A stretch of DNA of 64,000 bases from Salinivibrio sharmensis. Its GTDB lineage: Bacteria > Pseudomonadota > Gammaproteobacteria > Enterobacterales > Vibrionaceae. Every line of letters begins with the position of its first letter. Position 1 is the first letter of the stretch. The notes beneath the pieces were generated by a model that saw only the letters and a program-made list of their open reading frames with translations, did no database searches and was not told the DNA's origin. This document shows positions 56,687 through 64,000 of the stretch, one piece after another. The DNA is taken from NCBI RefSeq assembly GCF_001995985.1, contig NZ_MUFC01000006.1, positions 13,682 to 77,681 of the forward strand. Reading direction: 5' to 3'. A program made the translations under genes and the position numbers.

Positions 56687-57982
56687 TTACATCAGCATAA
56701 ACATCACAAATTGCACCAGTGGTATGGCAGTGCCATCAGAGGTGATGATTTGGTTTCCCTCGATTTTGGCAGTCAGCACGGTGTTTTCATTTGTTTGTGT
56801 GACAAAGCCCGCTTTGGTCAGATCTTGTATTTTTGCTTGCCACGGTGACTGTGTCAGCACCCCATTGGGTACCGAAACATCGAGATCACCGCTCACCTGA
56901 TTGATCAATTGTTGAAGATTGAACACGCCAGTTGGCTCACTGTCTTTCACATCAACGTGCATGTCGACACTGATATCCCCCTCCGGCAACGTTATGCTCG
57001 CGGGCGACAAATCAATCGATAACCCCGATTGCAACAATTGCACCAAAGCTTGATCAAAGGCCGCCATACTGACAGGGGCGCCACCTTCTTGCCACTGCGA
57101 CGAGAGTAACGCGATTTGGGACATGGCACTGTAATCAAGATGATTGGCATCGAGTGCCACTACCAAGTTACGCCACTGCGTGTTGTTTGGTAACGCAATC
57201 GTCCCCACCGTCAGTTGGTTGGTGTTATTTAGCTCGCGGGTTGACGTTGACTCAGACGCAACCAACTTGTTCCCTATCTCAAGCTTGACGTCACCCAGCT
57301 TTAACGATTGACCGCTCACATCACTGAAGTGCGCTTGCTCGAGCGATAAAGACTGTTCACCAATCCACAGGCCATCTTGCAAATAGCCGCTTCCTGACCC
57401 CGACACGCTATCCACTTTCAGTTGCTGCCCACTATCGTCGTTGAAGGCCAGCGCGGGTAAAGAAAAGGTGGCGTTCACATGTCCTTTGCGGTCGATCTCG
57501 CCTTGTAGGCTTAGCTCACTCGCGGTCAGGTTACTGCTCGCCTCTGATAGTGAAAAAGGCGCGACAGTAAGATGATAGTCGGATGCCCCTGTCATCAAGG
57601 TATCCAGCTTTAAACGAATTGGGGTTGGGTTACCGGGCCACGCTTTTTGCGTAATCGCTTGGAGCTCAGGCGTCATCACCAATGTGTTGCTTGATGACAC
57701 GCCAAATACGCCGTGAGAGATCTCTGAGGCGATTTCGTAACTAACGGGTAAACCCGACTGCGCAAGCATCGCTTTGCTCTCACCCTGAAACTCAACACGC
57801 GTGACCGCCTGTGAGCTCAGATAGCCGCGTTCATACGCCTGCTGCTCAAGCGTGAATTCTGGTGTTGAACGCTGATCGACTTCTCGCTCATACATCGACT
57901 GTGCGATTTGCCCAGTCGCAAACGGCCAACACGCCACAATCGCAAGTCCCCCAGCAATTGCGCCATACTTTCCTAAAAACAT
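56687..57982 (-). CDS. DUF945 (YdgA family) protein
   Basis: A 431-residue protein of the YdgA/DUF945 family: one N-terminal hydrophobic segment (about 6-23) followed by a long beta-rich domain, and a hydrophobic C-terminus (PLVQFVMFMLM). It is predicted to be periplasmic and membrane anchored. In E. coli YdgA has been linked to swarming. The function is unknown. It stands alone, convergent to nothing and divergent from the kinase gene at 58265. Confidence 0.83.
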   Translation of the reverse strand: MFLGKYGAIAGGLAIVACWPFATGQIAQSMYEREVDQRSTPEFTLEQQAYERGYLSSQAVTRVEFQGESKAMLAQSGLPVSYEIASEISHGVFGVSSSNTLVMTPELQAITQKAWPGNPTPIRLKLDTLMTGASDYHLTVAPFSLSEASSNLTASELSLQGEIDRKGHVNATFSLPALAFNDDSGQQLKVDSVSGSGSGYLQDGLWIGEQSLSLEQAHFSDVSGQSLKLGDVKLEIGNKLVASESTSTRELNNTNQLTVGTIALPNNTQWRNLVVALDANHLDYSAMSQIALLSSQWQEGGAPVSMAAFDQALVQLLQSGLSIDLSPASITLPEGDISVDMHVDVKDSEPTGVFNLQQLINQVSGDLDVSVPNGVLTQSPWQAKIQDLTKAGFVTQTNENTVLTAKIEGNQIITSDGTAIPLVQFVMFMLM

Positions 57983-58264
57983 GTTTTCTTTGCCTCAAGC
58001 ACGCGAAAAGCCATAGTGTAACTAAAATTGGGTGGTGAAGATAACGCGTTATACTGTCCAGGCAAACTGTTATGGAAGCTACCGCACAGGTCAATAGACA
58101 AAAAATAATAACAAGGGACTTTCTCACTAATGAGGCAAGGACGTGTATCACAGTACCGCCATGCAGAATACGGTGTATTTATTCATGAATGTCGACCATT
58201 TCGCATCATTGCCGCGGATAAATGCATACAATCAAAGCATATTTGCGGTAGACCGACAGAGTGT

Positions 58265-60220
58265 ATGAACCCCTACGTTATATTGTGCATTGACCAAGAC
58301 CCTTTCGTGGTAGAGCAGTTGTCTCACGACCTCGCGCCGTTTCGTGATGTATTTGATCTTTGCAGCGCAGAGACCCCAGACGACGCCTATGCCATGCTCG
58401 ACGACTTTGAGGCCAACGAGCAACAGGTGGCATTGCTTATTTGCCATAACGTTGCTGGCGATAATCATGGTATCGATTTATTGGTCAATGTCGACAACTA
58501 CTCTGCAAGCCAAGGGACGCGCACGGTCTTGCTCAGTGAAGCACCGCAATACGATATTATTTTACAGGCGGTGAATGAAGGCCGGCTCAATTATTGTATG
58601 CACAAGCCCTGGCGAGCCGACGAGATGCAGCGTGTCGCCGAAAAAGAACTCACCACTTACGTATTACGCTATTGCCAACATGATTTACTGCGCTACGCTG
58701 AAGTGTTAGATCACCGTACCTTATTAGATGCCCAAGTTGAGCGCGAGATAAGCCAATTTCAAGCGCAATTGTTAGCACCGGGTGAGACCGACAAAGCGGC
58801 AATCGCCGATCGCGTGATTGCCGGGTTATATGCGTTTTTTGAAGGCAATGATGAAAGCCGCGCATGCCGCACCTACAGTGCCAACCATGTTCTTACCAAA
58901 GAAAATCAAGACAATGCATTTTTGTGGTTTATCACAGATGGCGACGTTGGCCTGTATAAAACGGATGACGAAGGGCAAGAACATCATGTCTCTACCCTTT
59001 CTTCCGGCAGCTTGATTGGCAGTATGTCGTTCGTGACGGGAGACGTTTCTTTCTCTACCGGTCGCACTCTCACTCGGACGCAGGTGATCAAAATCGATCA
59101 TGCTTTATTCAGTAAAATAATGACCAGCCGTTCAGAGCTGTTGCCCTTGTTTATTCAATACCTGTTGCTGCACTTTAATCAACGCTTAAAGCGCAGTATC
59201 GATACCGAAATCCAGCTGCAGCAAACGCTCGCCTCACTGGACGAAGCTAACCGCCAGTTATTAGAAAAAGAAAAGATGGCACTACTGGGGCAACTCGTGG
59301 CGGGCGTCGCTCACGAACTCAATAACCCAGTGTCAGCGATTTTACGCAACAGTGACGCACTTGCAGACGCCCTAGAGGAAGTGGCAAAAACGCCGTTGAC
59401 CTCAGCCAGCCGCGAACAAGCCCTGTCGCTTTTACAGACAAACCGCGAGAGTACCCCCTTATCAACGGCCACGGCTCGAACCTATACCCGCACCTTAAGC
59501 GACGTCACCGGGGATAAACGTATCGCGCGCGATTTAGTCAACATCGGATTGTATCAGCCTGAAAACATCAAAGAATGGCAACAGCATCTGGGTGAGGGGT
59601 TTAATCGCGAACTCACTAACTGGAAGCAATACGCCCGCTGTGGGCGGTTATTGCGCTCTAATCATGTGTGTGCGGCGCGTATTGCCGATCTAGTCAAAAG
59701 CTTACGCACCTATGCCCGTCAAGACAGTGAACAGCGTCAGCGCACCCGGATTATTGAAAACATTGACGATACCCTTACCTTATTTGAGCATCGACTCAAG
59801 CCTCATCAATTGGAAAAGCGCTACGACTGGGTGCCCGATATTATTGCTCAGCCCTCGGCCTTAGCGCAGGTATGGACTAACTTGATTGCCAATGCCCTTG
59901 ATGCAATGCCCGACCCTGGCACACTGACCGTGACAGTAAAAACACGCAATGACCAAGCCTCTGGCACTATCGAGGTGTCCGTCAGTGATACCGGCATCGG
60001 TATGACGCCTGAGCAGCAAGAAAAAATGTTTGCGTTAAATTACACCACCAAACGCGAAGGCCATTTTGGTCTAGGTATTGGCCTGACCATGTGCCAAACC
60101 ATTATCCATGAGCATGGGGGTGATATTCAGGTACACTCGCAGCCAGCTGTCGGTACCACAATGACAGTGACGTTACCGATTAAACTCCCCGCCTCTGCCA
60201 GTAAGGAGCCACAACCATGA
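58265..60220 (+). CDS. Histidine kinase with pseudo-receiver and cNMP-binding domain
   Basis: About 651 residues in an unusual order: an N-terminal receiver-like domain (about 4-125), a cyclic-nucleotide-binding fold (about 195-330; GLYKTDDEG, SSGSLIGSMSFVTGD), then HisKA with His350 in LVAGVAHELNNP and an HATPase (NLIANALDAM, DTGIGM). In the receiver, the phospho-acceptor Asp is replaced by His61 (LLICHNVAGD), so it cannot be phosphorylated normally, whereas KPW is kept. It has no membrane segment. I set the start at ATG 58265, where the receiver begins; 45 upstream codons show no family similarity. The next gene, a receiver with Asp61 intact, overlaps by four bases. Confidence 0.84.
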   Translation: MNPYVILCIDQDPFVVEQLSHDLAPFRDVFDLCSAETPDDAYAMLDDFEANEQQVALLICHNVAGDNHGIDLLVNVDNYSASQGTRTVLLSEAPQYDIILQAVNEGRLNYCMHKPWRADEMQRVAEKELTTYVLRYCQHDLLRYAEVLDHRTLLDAQVEREISQFQAQLLAPGETDKAAIADRVIAGLYAFFEGNDESRACRTYSANHVLTKENQDNAFLWFITDGDVGLYKTDDEGQEHHVSTLSSGSLIGSMSFVTGDVSFSTGRTLTRTQVIKIDHALFSKIMTSRSELLPLFIQYLLLHFNQRLKRSIDTEIQLQQTLASLDEANRQLLEKEKMALLGQLVAGVAHELNNPVSAILRNSDALADALEEVAKTPLTSASREQALSLLQTNRESTPLSTATARTYTRTLSDVTGDKRIARDLVNIGLYQPENIKEWQQHLGEGFNRELTNWKQYARCGRLLRSNHVCAARIADLVKSLRTYARQDSEQRQRTRIIENIDDTLTLFEHRLKPHQLEKRYDWVPDIIAQPSALAQVWTNLIANALDAMPDPGTLTVTVKTRNDQASGTIEVSVSDTGIGMTPEQQEKMFALNYTTKREGHFGLGIGLTMCQTIIHEHGGDIQVHSQPAVGTTMTVTLPIKLPASASKEPQP

Positions 60221-60717
60221 GCCAGTATTTAATCCTATGTGTCGATGATGAGCGTGATGTACTCGATAGCGTGATCGATGACTTGCAAGGCTTTACCGAT
60301 CACTTCGAGGTAGAAGCGGCAGAGTCAGTCGCAGAAGCACGAGACGTGATTGCGGAGATGGCCACTGAGGGTACCAAGCTGGCCTTGATTCTGTGTGATC
60401 ATATTATGCCCGGCGAGCTCGGGGTGGAATTTTTGATTGAGTTAGCCAATCAGCCAGAGACAGCATCGACGCGCAAAGTGTTACTCACCGGCCAAGCAGG
60501 GTTGGAAGATACGGTCTCTGCAGTTAATCACGCCAGCTTACACTATTACCTCGCCAAGCCTTGGCAAAAAGAGACCTTGGTCAGTGTGGTCACCGATCAG
60601 CTCACCAGCTATGTCATCGCCCACGAAACTAATTTATTTCCGTGGACCAGCGTACTGGACACCCCTAGGATTGTAGAAGCCATCAACCGCAACAAATGGG
60701 ATATGGGCGCAGAGTAG
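60217..60717 (+). CDS. Stand-alone response regulator paired with the cNMP kinase
   Basis: A 166-residue receiver protein with DDE at the acidic pocket, Asp61 in LILCDHIMPG, Thr in LLTGQAG and Lys in KPWQKE. A short tail (about 130-166) has no recognised output domain. It resembles the N-terminal pseudo-receiver of the kinase just upstream, so the pair looks like a duplicated receiver in which only this copy is active. The start overlaps the kinase stop as ATGA. The downstream target is unknown. Confidence 0.85.
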   Translation: MSQYLILCVDDERDVLDSVIDDLQGFTDHFEVEAAESVAEARDVIAEMATEGTKLALILCDHIMPGELGVEFLIELANQPETASTRKVLLTGQAGLEDTVSAVNHASLHYYLAKPWQKETLVSVVTDQLTSYVIAHETNLFPWTSVLDTPRIVEAINRNKWDMGAE

Positions 60718-60788
60718 TCGCCAAACCAGTTCATACACACCGATAAGTCAAAAATCGGTAAAAAAGCCTGACTCACGGGCGGATGTGC

Positions 60789-60816
60789 TTGTTTCTGCGC
60801 GCAATCGTCTTATAGA
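60789..60816 (+). promoter_or_regulatory. Probable sigma-70 promoter of the outer-membrane protein gene
   Basis: TTGTTT (60789-60794) and TATAGA (60811-60816) separated by 16 bases, about 35 bases before the ATG. Confidence 0.5.
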
Positions 60817-60850
60817 ATGATTTGAACACCAATAACAAGTGGAATTGATA

Positions 60851-61399
60851 ATGCGTAAATCTCTTTTAGCCAGCGCGATTGTCGCCTTGGCTTCTTTCAG
60901 CGCCGTGGCCAATGAAGAAGACGCCAACCTCACCACCATGAGTAACTTCAGTTATGATTATCTGGAAGGGCGTATCGGTGTCAGCCCGCTTACCTATGGT
61001 GCAGGATTTAGCATGTCTATCCATCCCAACGCGCACGTACGCGTAGAAGCGGACACCGAATTTGATTCCGATTGGGACACGGCTGCTGGGATTGGCTTTC
61101 ATGCGCCGATTAACAACTGGGCAGACTTAACCGGTGAGCTACTCGCGCGTGGCGTCAACAAAGAAAACTTCGATAGCGATGTCGGCTTGGAAGTTAACCT
61201 AGGCATACGCCAGTGGTTGGGACCGCAAGTTGAAGTTGGCGGCGAAATCGGCCTACTTACCGTTGATGACGAAGAAGATACCTTTGGATCTGCCTACGGG
61301 CGATTCCATGCCACTGAGCTATTCTCACTCGGGGCAGCCTACCGTGTTAACGAGTGGTACGGCGATCAGTTTATGTTTACCACGCGTTTTAAATACTGA
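60851..61399 (+). CDS. Small outer-membrane beta-barrel protein
   Basis: A 182-residue exported protein. The signal peptide is MRKSLLASAIVALASFSAVA (cleavage after AVA). The mature part alternates polar and hydrophobic residues in eight or so strands, with an aromatic C-terminal end (FTTRFKY) typical of barrels inserted by Bam. It is acidic, suiting a saline habitat. I do not recognise a named family. I chose ATG 60851 (GGA seven bases upstream). Confidence 0.78.
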   Translation: MRKSLLASAIVALASFSAVANEEDANLTTMSNFSYDYLEGRIGVSPLTYGAGFSMSIHPNAHVRVEADTEFDSDWDTAAGIGFHAPINNWADLTGELLARGVNKENFDSDVGLEVNLGIRQWLGPQVEVGGEIGLLTVDDEEDTFGSAYGRFHATELFSLGAAYRVNEWYGDQFMFTTRFKY

Positions 61400-61470
61400 T
61401 AAGTCCACTCGGTAGTGCATTGCCATCAAGCAATAGCGCATTGCCGCCAGACGGTGACAGTCAGATCAAA

Positions 61471-61494
61471 AAAACCCGCATCGCTGCGGGTTTT
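61471..61494. terminator. Bidirectional terminator between barrel gene and uspA-type gene
   Basis: AAAACCCGCA / TGCGGGTTTT with a TCGC loop; A- and T-runs on both sides serve the two convergent transcripts. Confidence 0.92.
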
Positions 61495-61519
61495 TATGTA
61501 TGTATGCACTCATGCACAA

Positions 61520-62368
61520 CTAACGAATCAATAGCATAGGCACGGTCGATTCAACCAACAACTTAGTGGTATTGCTCCCCACAAAGAACTGACGCAGTTT
61601 TGAGTGCCCATAGGCGCCCATCACGATCAATCCAACTTGATTAGCCGCTTGGTAATCTAAAATCGCACGGTGAACGTCACCGGTTAGCTGAGCCTCAACC
61701 ACATCGACACCCGCCGTTTTCAAGCGCTCTGCCGCGCGTTTAAACGCTGCCAGCTTTTCTTGCGAGTCTTCTACCATCACCAAGTGACAGGTCATTCCTG
61801 CCAACAGCGGGGTGCTCAATGCTTTTTCCACGAGCTTTTCGCTGATATCGCTGCCATCGAACGCTAATAAGTAGCTTTCAGGTGTTGAAAACTCGCCGTT
61901 AGCCACCAAGGTATGCGCTTTAATCGAGCGCACCACGCTTTCAAGCTGTGAGCCGATTGCCTTGGTATCGTTTTGGTGCAACTCACCGGATTTACCCAAG
62001 ACTAACACTCGCGTCTGTGGCTCGATATCAAGCAGGGTTTCCACCAAGTTGCCATGACGCTGCAATTTGCGCACGTCTTCCAGCCCTTTGGCTTTCGCGT
62101 CTTCTTCCAGCTCAGACAGCAAGGCTTTGCCGTGCTTCATGGCTAGCTTAGCGCGCTGCTCATCCAGCTCCACCAGCTCTTGTAATAGTTGTTCACGGCT
62201 ACCCACACCTAGGTTACCTGATAGCTCAGGCTCCGCTTGGTGTGAGGATTTATCCAGCACATGCAAAAGTGTCAAAGGGACAGACAAGCGCTTGGCAGCC
62301 CAAACGCTCAAATCTGCAACTTGCTTTGAATAATGCGGGCCATCTACGCACGCGGTAATTTGTTCCAT
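61520..62368 (-). CDS. Tandem universal stress protein (UspA family)
   Basis: A 282-residue protein with two Usp domains (about 1-140 and 155-282), like E. coli UspE in size. The C-terminal domain has the ATP-binding motif GAYGHSKLRQFFVGSNTTKL (G-x2-G-x9-G-S/T). The stop of the SulP gene is 11 bases upstream, so it is co-transcribed with an anion transporter. A regulatory or stability role for that transporter is an inference. Confidence 0.88.
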   Translation of the reverse strand: MEQITACVDGPHYSKQVADLSVWAAKRLSVPLTLLHVLDKSSHQAEPELSGNLGVGSREQLLQELVELDEQRAKLAMKHGKALLSELEEDAKAKGLEDVRKLQRHGNLVETLLDIEPQTRVLVLGKSGELHQNDTKAIGSQLESVVRSIKAHTLVANGEFSTPESYLLAFDGSDISEKLVEKALSTPLLAGMTCHLVMVEDSQEKLAAFKRAAERLKTAGVDVVEAQLTGDVHRAILDYQAANQVGLIVMGAYGHSKLRQFFVGSNTTKLLVESTVPMLLIR

Positions 62369-62379
62369 GGTCGGTCTCC

Positions 62380-63894
62380 TTAGTGGCCACCCATCATTTT
62401 TTCTACTTCTTCTGGCTTATCGTGCACACCGAATTTATCGACGATGGTCGCCGTCGCATCATTCATGCCGACGATATTCACCTCGGTACCCTCACGACGG
62501 AATTTAATAACCACCTTATCAAGGACAGACACGGAGGTAATATCCCAAAAGTGCGCTGCAGAGAGATCGATGGTGACACGCTCCAACGCTTCTTTGAAGT
62601 CAAACGATGATAAAAATTGATCTGACGAGGCAAAAAAGACCTGGCCAACAACACGATAGGTACGTGCGTCGCCATTGTCCTCTGGCTCGCTTTTCACCAC
62701 CATAAAGCGACCAATCTTATTGGCAAAGAACAAGGCCGCGAGTAACACCCCAACCAGAACCCCGATCGCAAGGTTGTGGGTGAAGACCACTACCACCACG
62801 GTCGAGACCATCACGATATTAGTCGATAGTGGGTGTGATTTCAGGTTAACCACTGATTCCCAAGAGAAGGTACCGATAGACACCATGATCATTACCGCCA
62901 CCAGTGCGGCCATCGGGATTTGGCTGATCCAATCACTGAGGAACACCACCATAATCAGCAATAGCACGCCGGCGAACAAGGTAGAGAGGCGTCCACGTCC
63001 ACCGGATTTTATGTTAATGACCGACTGACCAATCATCGCACAACCGGCCATACCGCCTAAGAAACCGGTGGCGATGTTGGCAATACCTTGACCTTTACAC
63101 TCACGGTTTTTCTCACTGTCCGTGTCGGTCAGATCATCGACGATAGTGGCTGTCATCATTGACTCGAGCAAACCCACCACGGCAAGGGCCGCAGAATAAG
63201 GGAAGATAATCGCCAAGGTATCAACGTTTAACGGCACATCCGGCCATAAGAATACTGGCAAGGTATCAGGCAGTTCACCCATATCACCGACGGTACGCAA
63301 GTCGAGGTTATACGCCATCGCAATACCGGTTAGGATAAGAATGCACATCAATGGAGAGGGAAGCACTTTGCCAATGCGCGGTACGTAAGGGAAAAGATAG
63401 ATAATCGCGAGCCCCGCCGCCGTCATCGGATACACATGCCACATTATTTCGTTGTCGCGGATGATTTCCGGACCAATGAGCTCTGGCAACTGCGCCATAA
63501 AGATCAGGATCGCGAGCGCGTTGACAAACCCAGTTACCACTGAGCGAGAAACAAAACGCATCAGGTTACCGAGTTTTAAATAACCGGCCGCTATTTGCAG
63601 TATCCCGGTTAGCACAGTCGCCGCCAATAGGTACTCAAGCCCATGCTCTTTCACCAAGGTCACCATCAACAACGCCATCGCACCCGTTGCGGCGGAAATC
63701 ATGCCTGGACGGCCACCCACAAAGGCAATGATCACAGCGATACTGAAGGAGGCGTAAAGCCCGACTTTCGGATCCACACCGGCAATAATCGAGAAGGCAA
63801 TCGCTTCTGGGATCAAGGCCAATGCTACAACGATACCCGCAAGAATATCGCCACGTACATTGGAGAACCAATCACGCTGAATTCTATCTATCAT
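62380..63894 (-). CDS. SulP family inorganic anion transporter
   Basis: A 504-residue inner-membrane SLC26/SulP transporter with about 12-14 helices (15-395) and a C-terminal STAS domain (about 415-490; [18 protein letters not shown]). [20 protein letters not shown] is the family signature. SulP members carry sulfate, bicarbonate or other anions; the substrate is not clear, but sodium-dependent bicarbonate transport (BicA-like) is one possibility. It leads a two-gene operon with the Usp gene. Confidence 0.9.
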   Translation of the reverse strand: MIDRIQRDWFSNVRGDILAGIVVALALIPEAIAFSIIAGVDPKVGLYASFSIAVIIAFVGGRPGMISAATGAMALLMVTLVKEHGLEYLLAATVLTGILQIAAGYLKLGNLMRFVSRSVVTGFVNALAILIFMAQLPELIGPEIIRDNEIMWHVYPMTAAGLAIIYLFPYVPRIGKVLPSPLMCILILTGIAMAYNLDLRTVGDMGELPDTLPVFLWPDVPLNVDTLAIIFPYSAALAVVGLLESMMTATIVDDLTDTDSEKNRECKGQGIANIATGFLGGMAGCAMIGQSVINIKSGGRGRLSTLFAGVLLLIMVVFLSDWISQIPMAALVAVMIMVSIGTFSWESVVNLKSHPLSTNIVMVSTVVVVVFTHNLAIGVLVGVLLAALFFANKIGRFMVVKSEPEDNGDARTYRVVGQVFFASSDQFLSSFDFKEALERVTIDLSAAHFWDITSVSVLDKVVIKFRREGTEVNIVGMNDATATIVDKFGVHDKPEEVEKMMGGH

Positions 63895-63937
63895 GAACGT
63901 CTCTACAAAATTGGGTTAAAAAAGGTGTCGCGCTCAT

Positions 63938-63959
63938 TTCAGGCCTGATTTCACCTGAA
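63938..63959. promoter_or_regulatory. Inverted repeat upstream of the SulP gene
   Basis: TTCAGG and CCTGAA inverted arms, with an overlapping perfect ten-base palindrome TCAGGCCTGA at 63939-63948. About 45 bases before the SulP start; possible operator. Confidence 0.3.
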
Positions 63960-64000
63960 AATCAAAACGCGTGATCCTAGTCACTTATTGACCAAGCGTC

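Noticed and set aside
58130-58264. N-terminal extension of the cNMP-kinase
   Set aside because: The 45 codons have no family similarity and include several cysteines and a noncoding look; the receiver domain begins at the ATG at 58265.

Overview
The window looks like chromosomal DNA from a marine or halophilic gammaproteobacterium, most likely a member of the Vibrionaceae; the genus (possibly Salinivibrio) is an inference. The basis is the overall similarity of recognised proteins to Vibrio and enterobacterial counterparts, the uvrY-uvrC-pgsA order, a PhoPQ/CarRS-type pair, the bioA / bioBFCD divergent arrangement, abundant chemoreceptors and c-di-GMP proteins, and many tight intrinsic terminators. 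No rRNA, canonical tRNA, complete insertion sequence or CRISPR array was seen.

Layout. Bases 1-2930 form an AT-richer accessory stretch: a lipoprotein gene cut by the left edge, an inverted pair of REP-like palindromes, two small orphan ORFs, an attC-like site and a tRNA-like fold with a canonical T-arm and CCA end. This resembles the end of an integron-cassette or mobile-element array. From 2931 onward the DNA is ordinary core chromosome: ybjL, a PhoPQ-like two-component pair, pgsA-uvrC-uvrY, gabD, an M14 carboxypeptidase, trxC, an Lrp-type regulator facing a DMT exporter, and htpX. Next comes the biotin cluster (bioBFCD facing bioA across a BirA-like operator). It is followed by a minus-strand run: a VOC gene with a SoxR-type promoter, a GNAT-MFS pair, and a metQ orphan behind MetJ-like boxes.

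The centre carries a LON-substrate-domain protein, an ECF sigma factor with its ChrR-type zinc anti-sigma factor, sstT, mlc, the convergent queE/queD queuosine genes, a chemoreceptor with a c-type haem motif, asnS, aspC, an Aer-like receptor and folE. The right third holds an HslJ-like lipoprotein, a degenerate and an intact GGDEF protein, a DUF4250 protein, an MFS/LysR divergent pair, ygiQ, ydiJ, a periplasmic Nudix-PAP2 fusion, a FAN1-type nuclease, a PilZ protein, a DUF945 protein, an unusual receiver-cNMP-kinase with its own receiver partner, a small outer-membrane barrel, and a SulP-UspA pair at the right edge.

Taken together, the region mixes housekeeping functions (DNA repair, biotin, queuosine, folate, tRNA charging) with environmental sensing. 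Several regulatory sites can be read from the sequence: SoxR-type, MetJ-type, BirA-type, CRP-like and ECF promoter motifs. Two small genes (57 and 51 codons) have good ribosome-binding sites.
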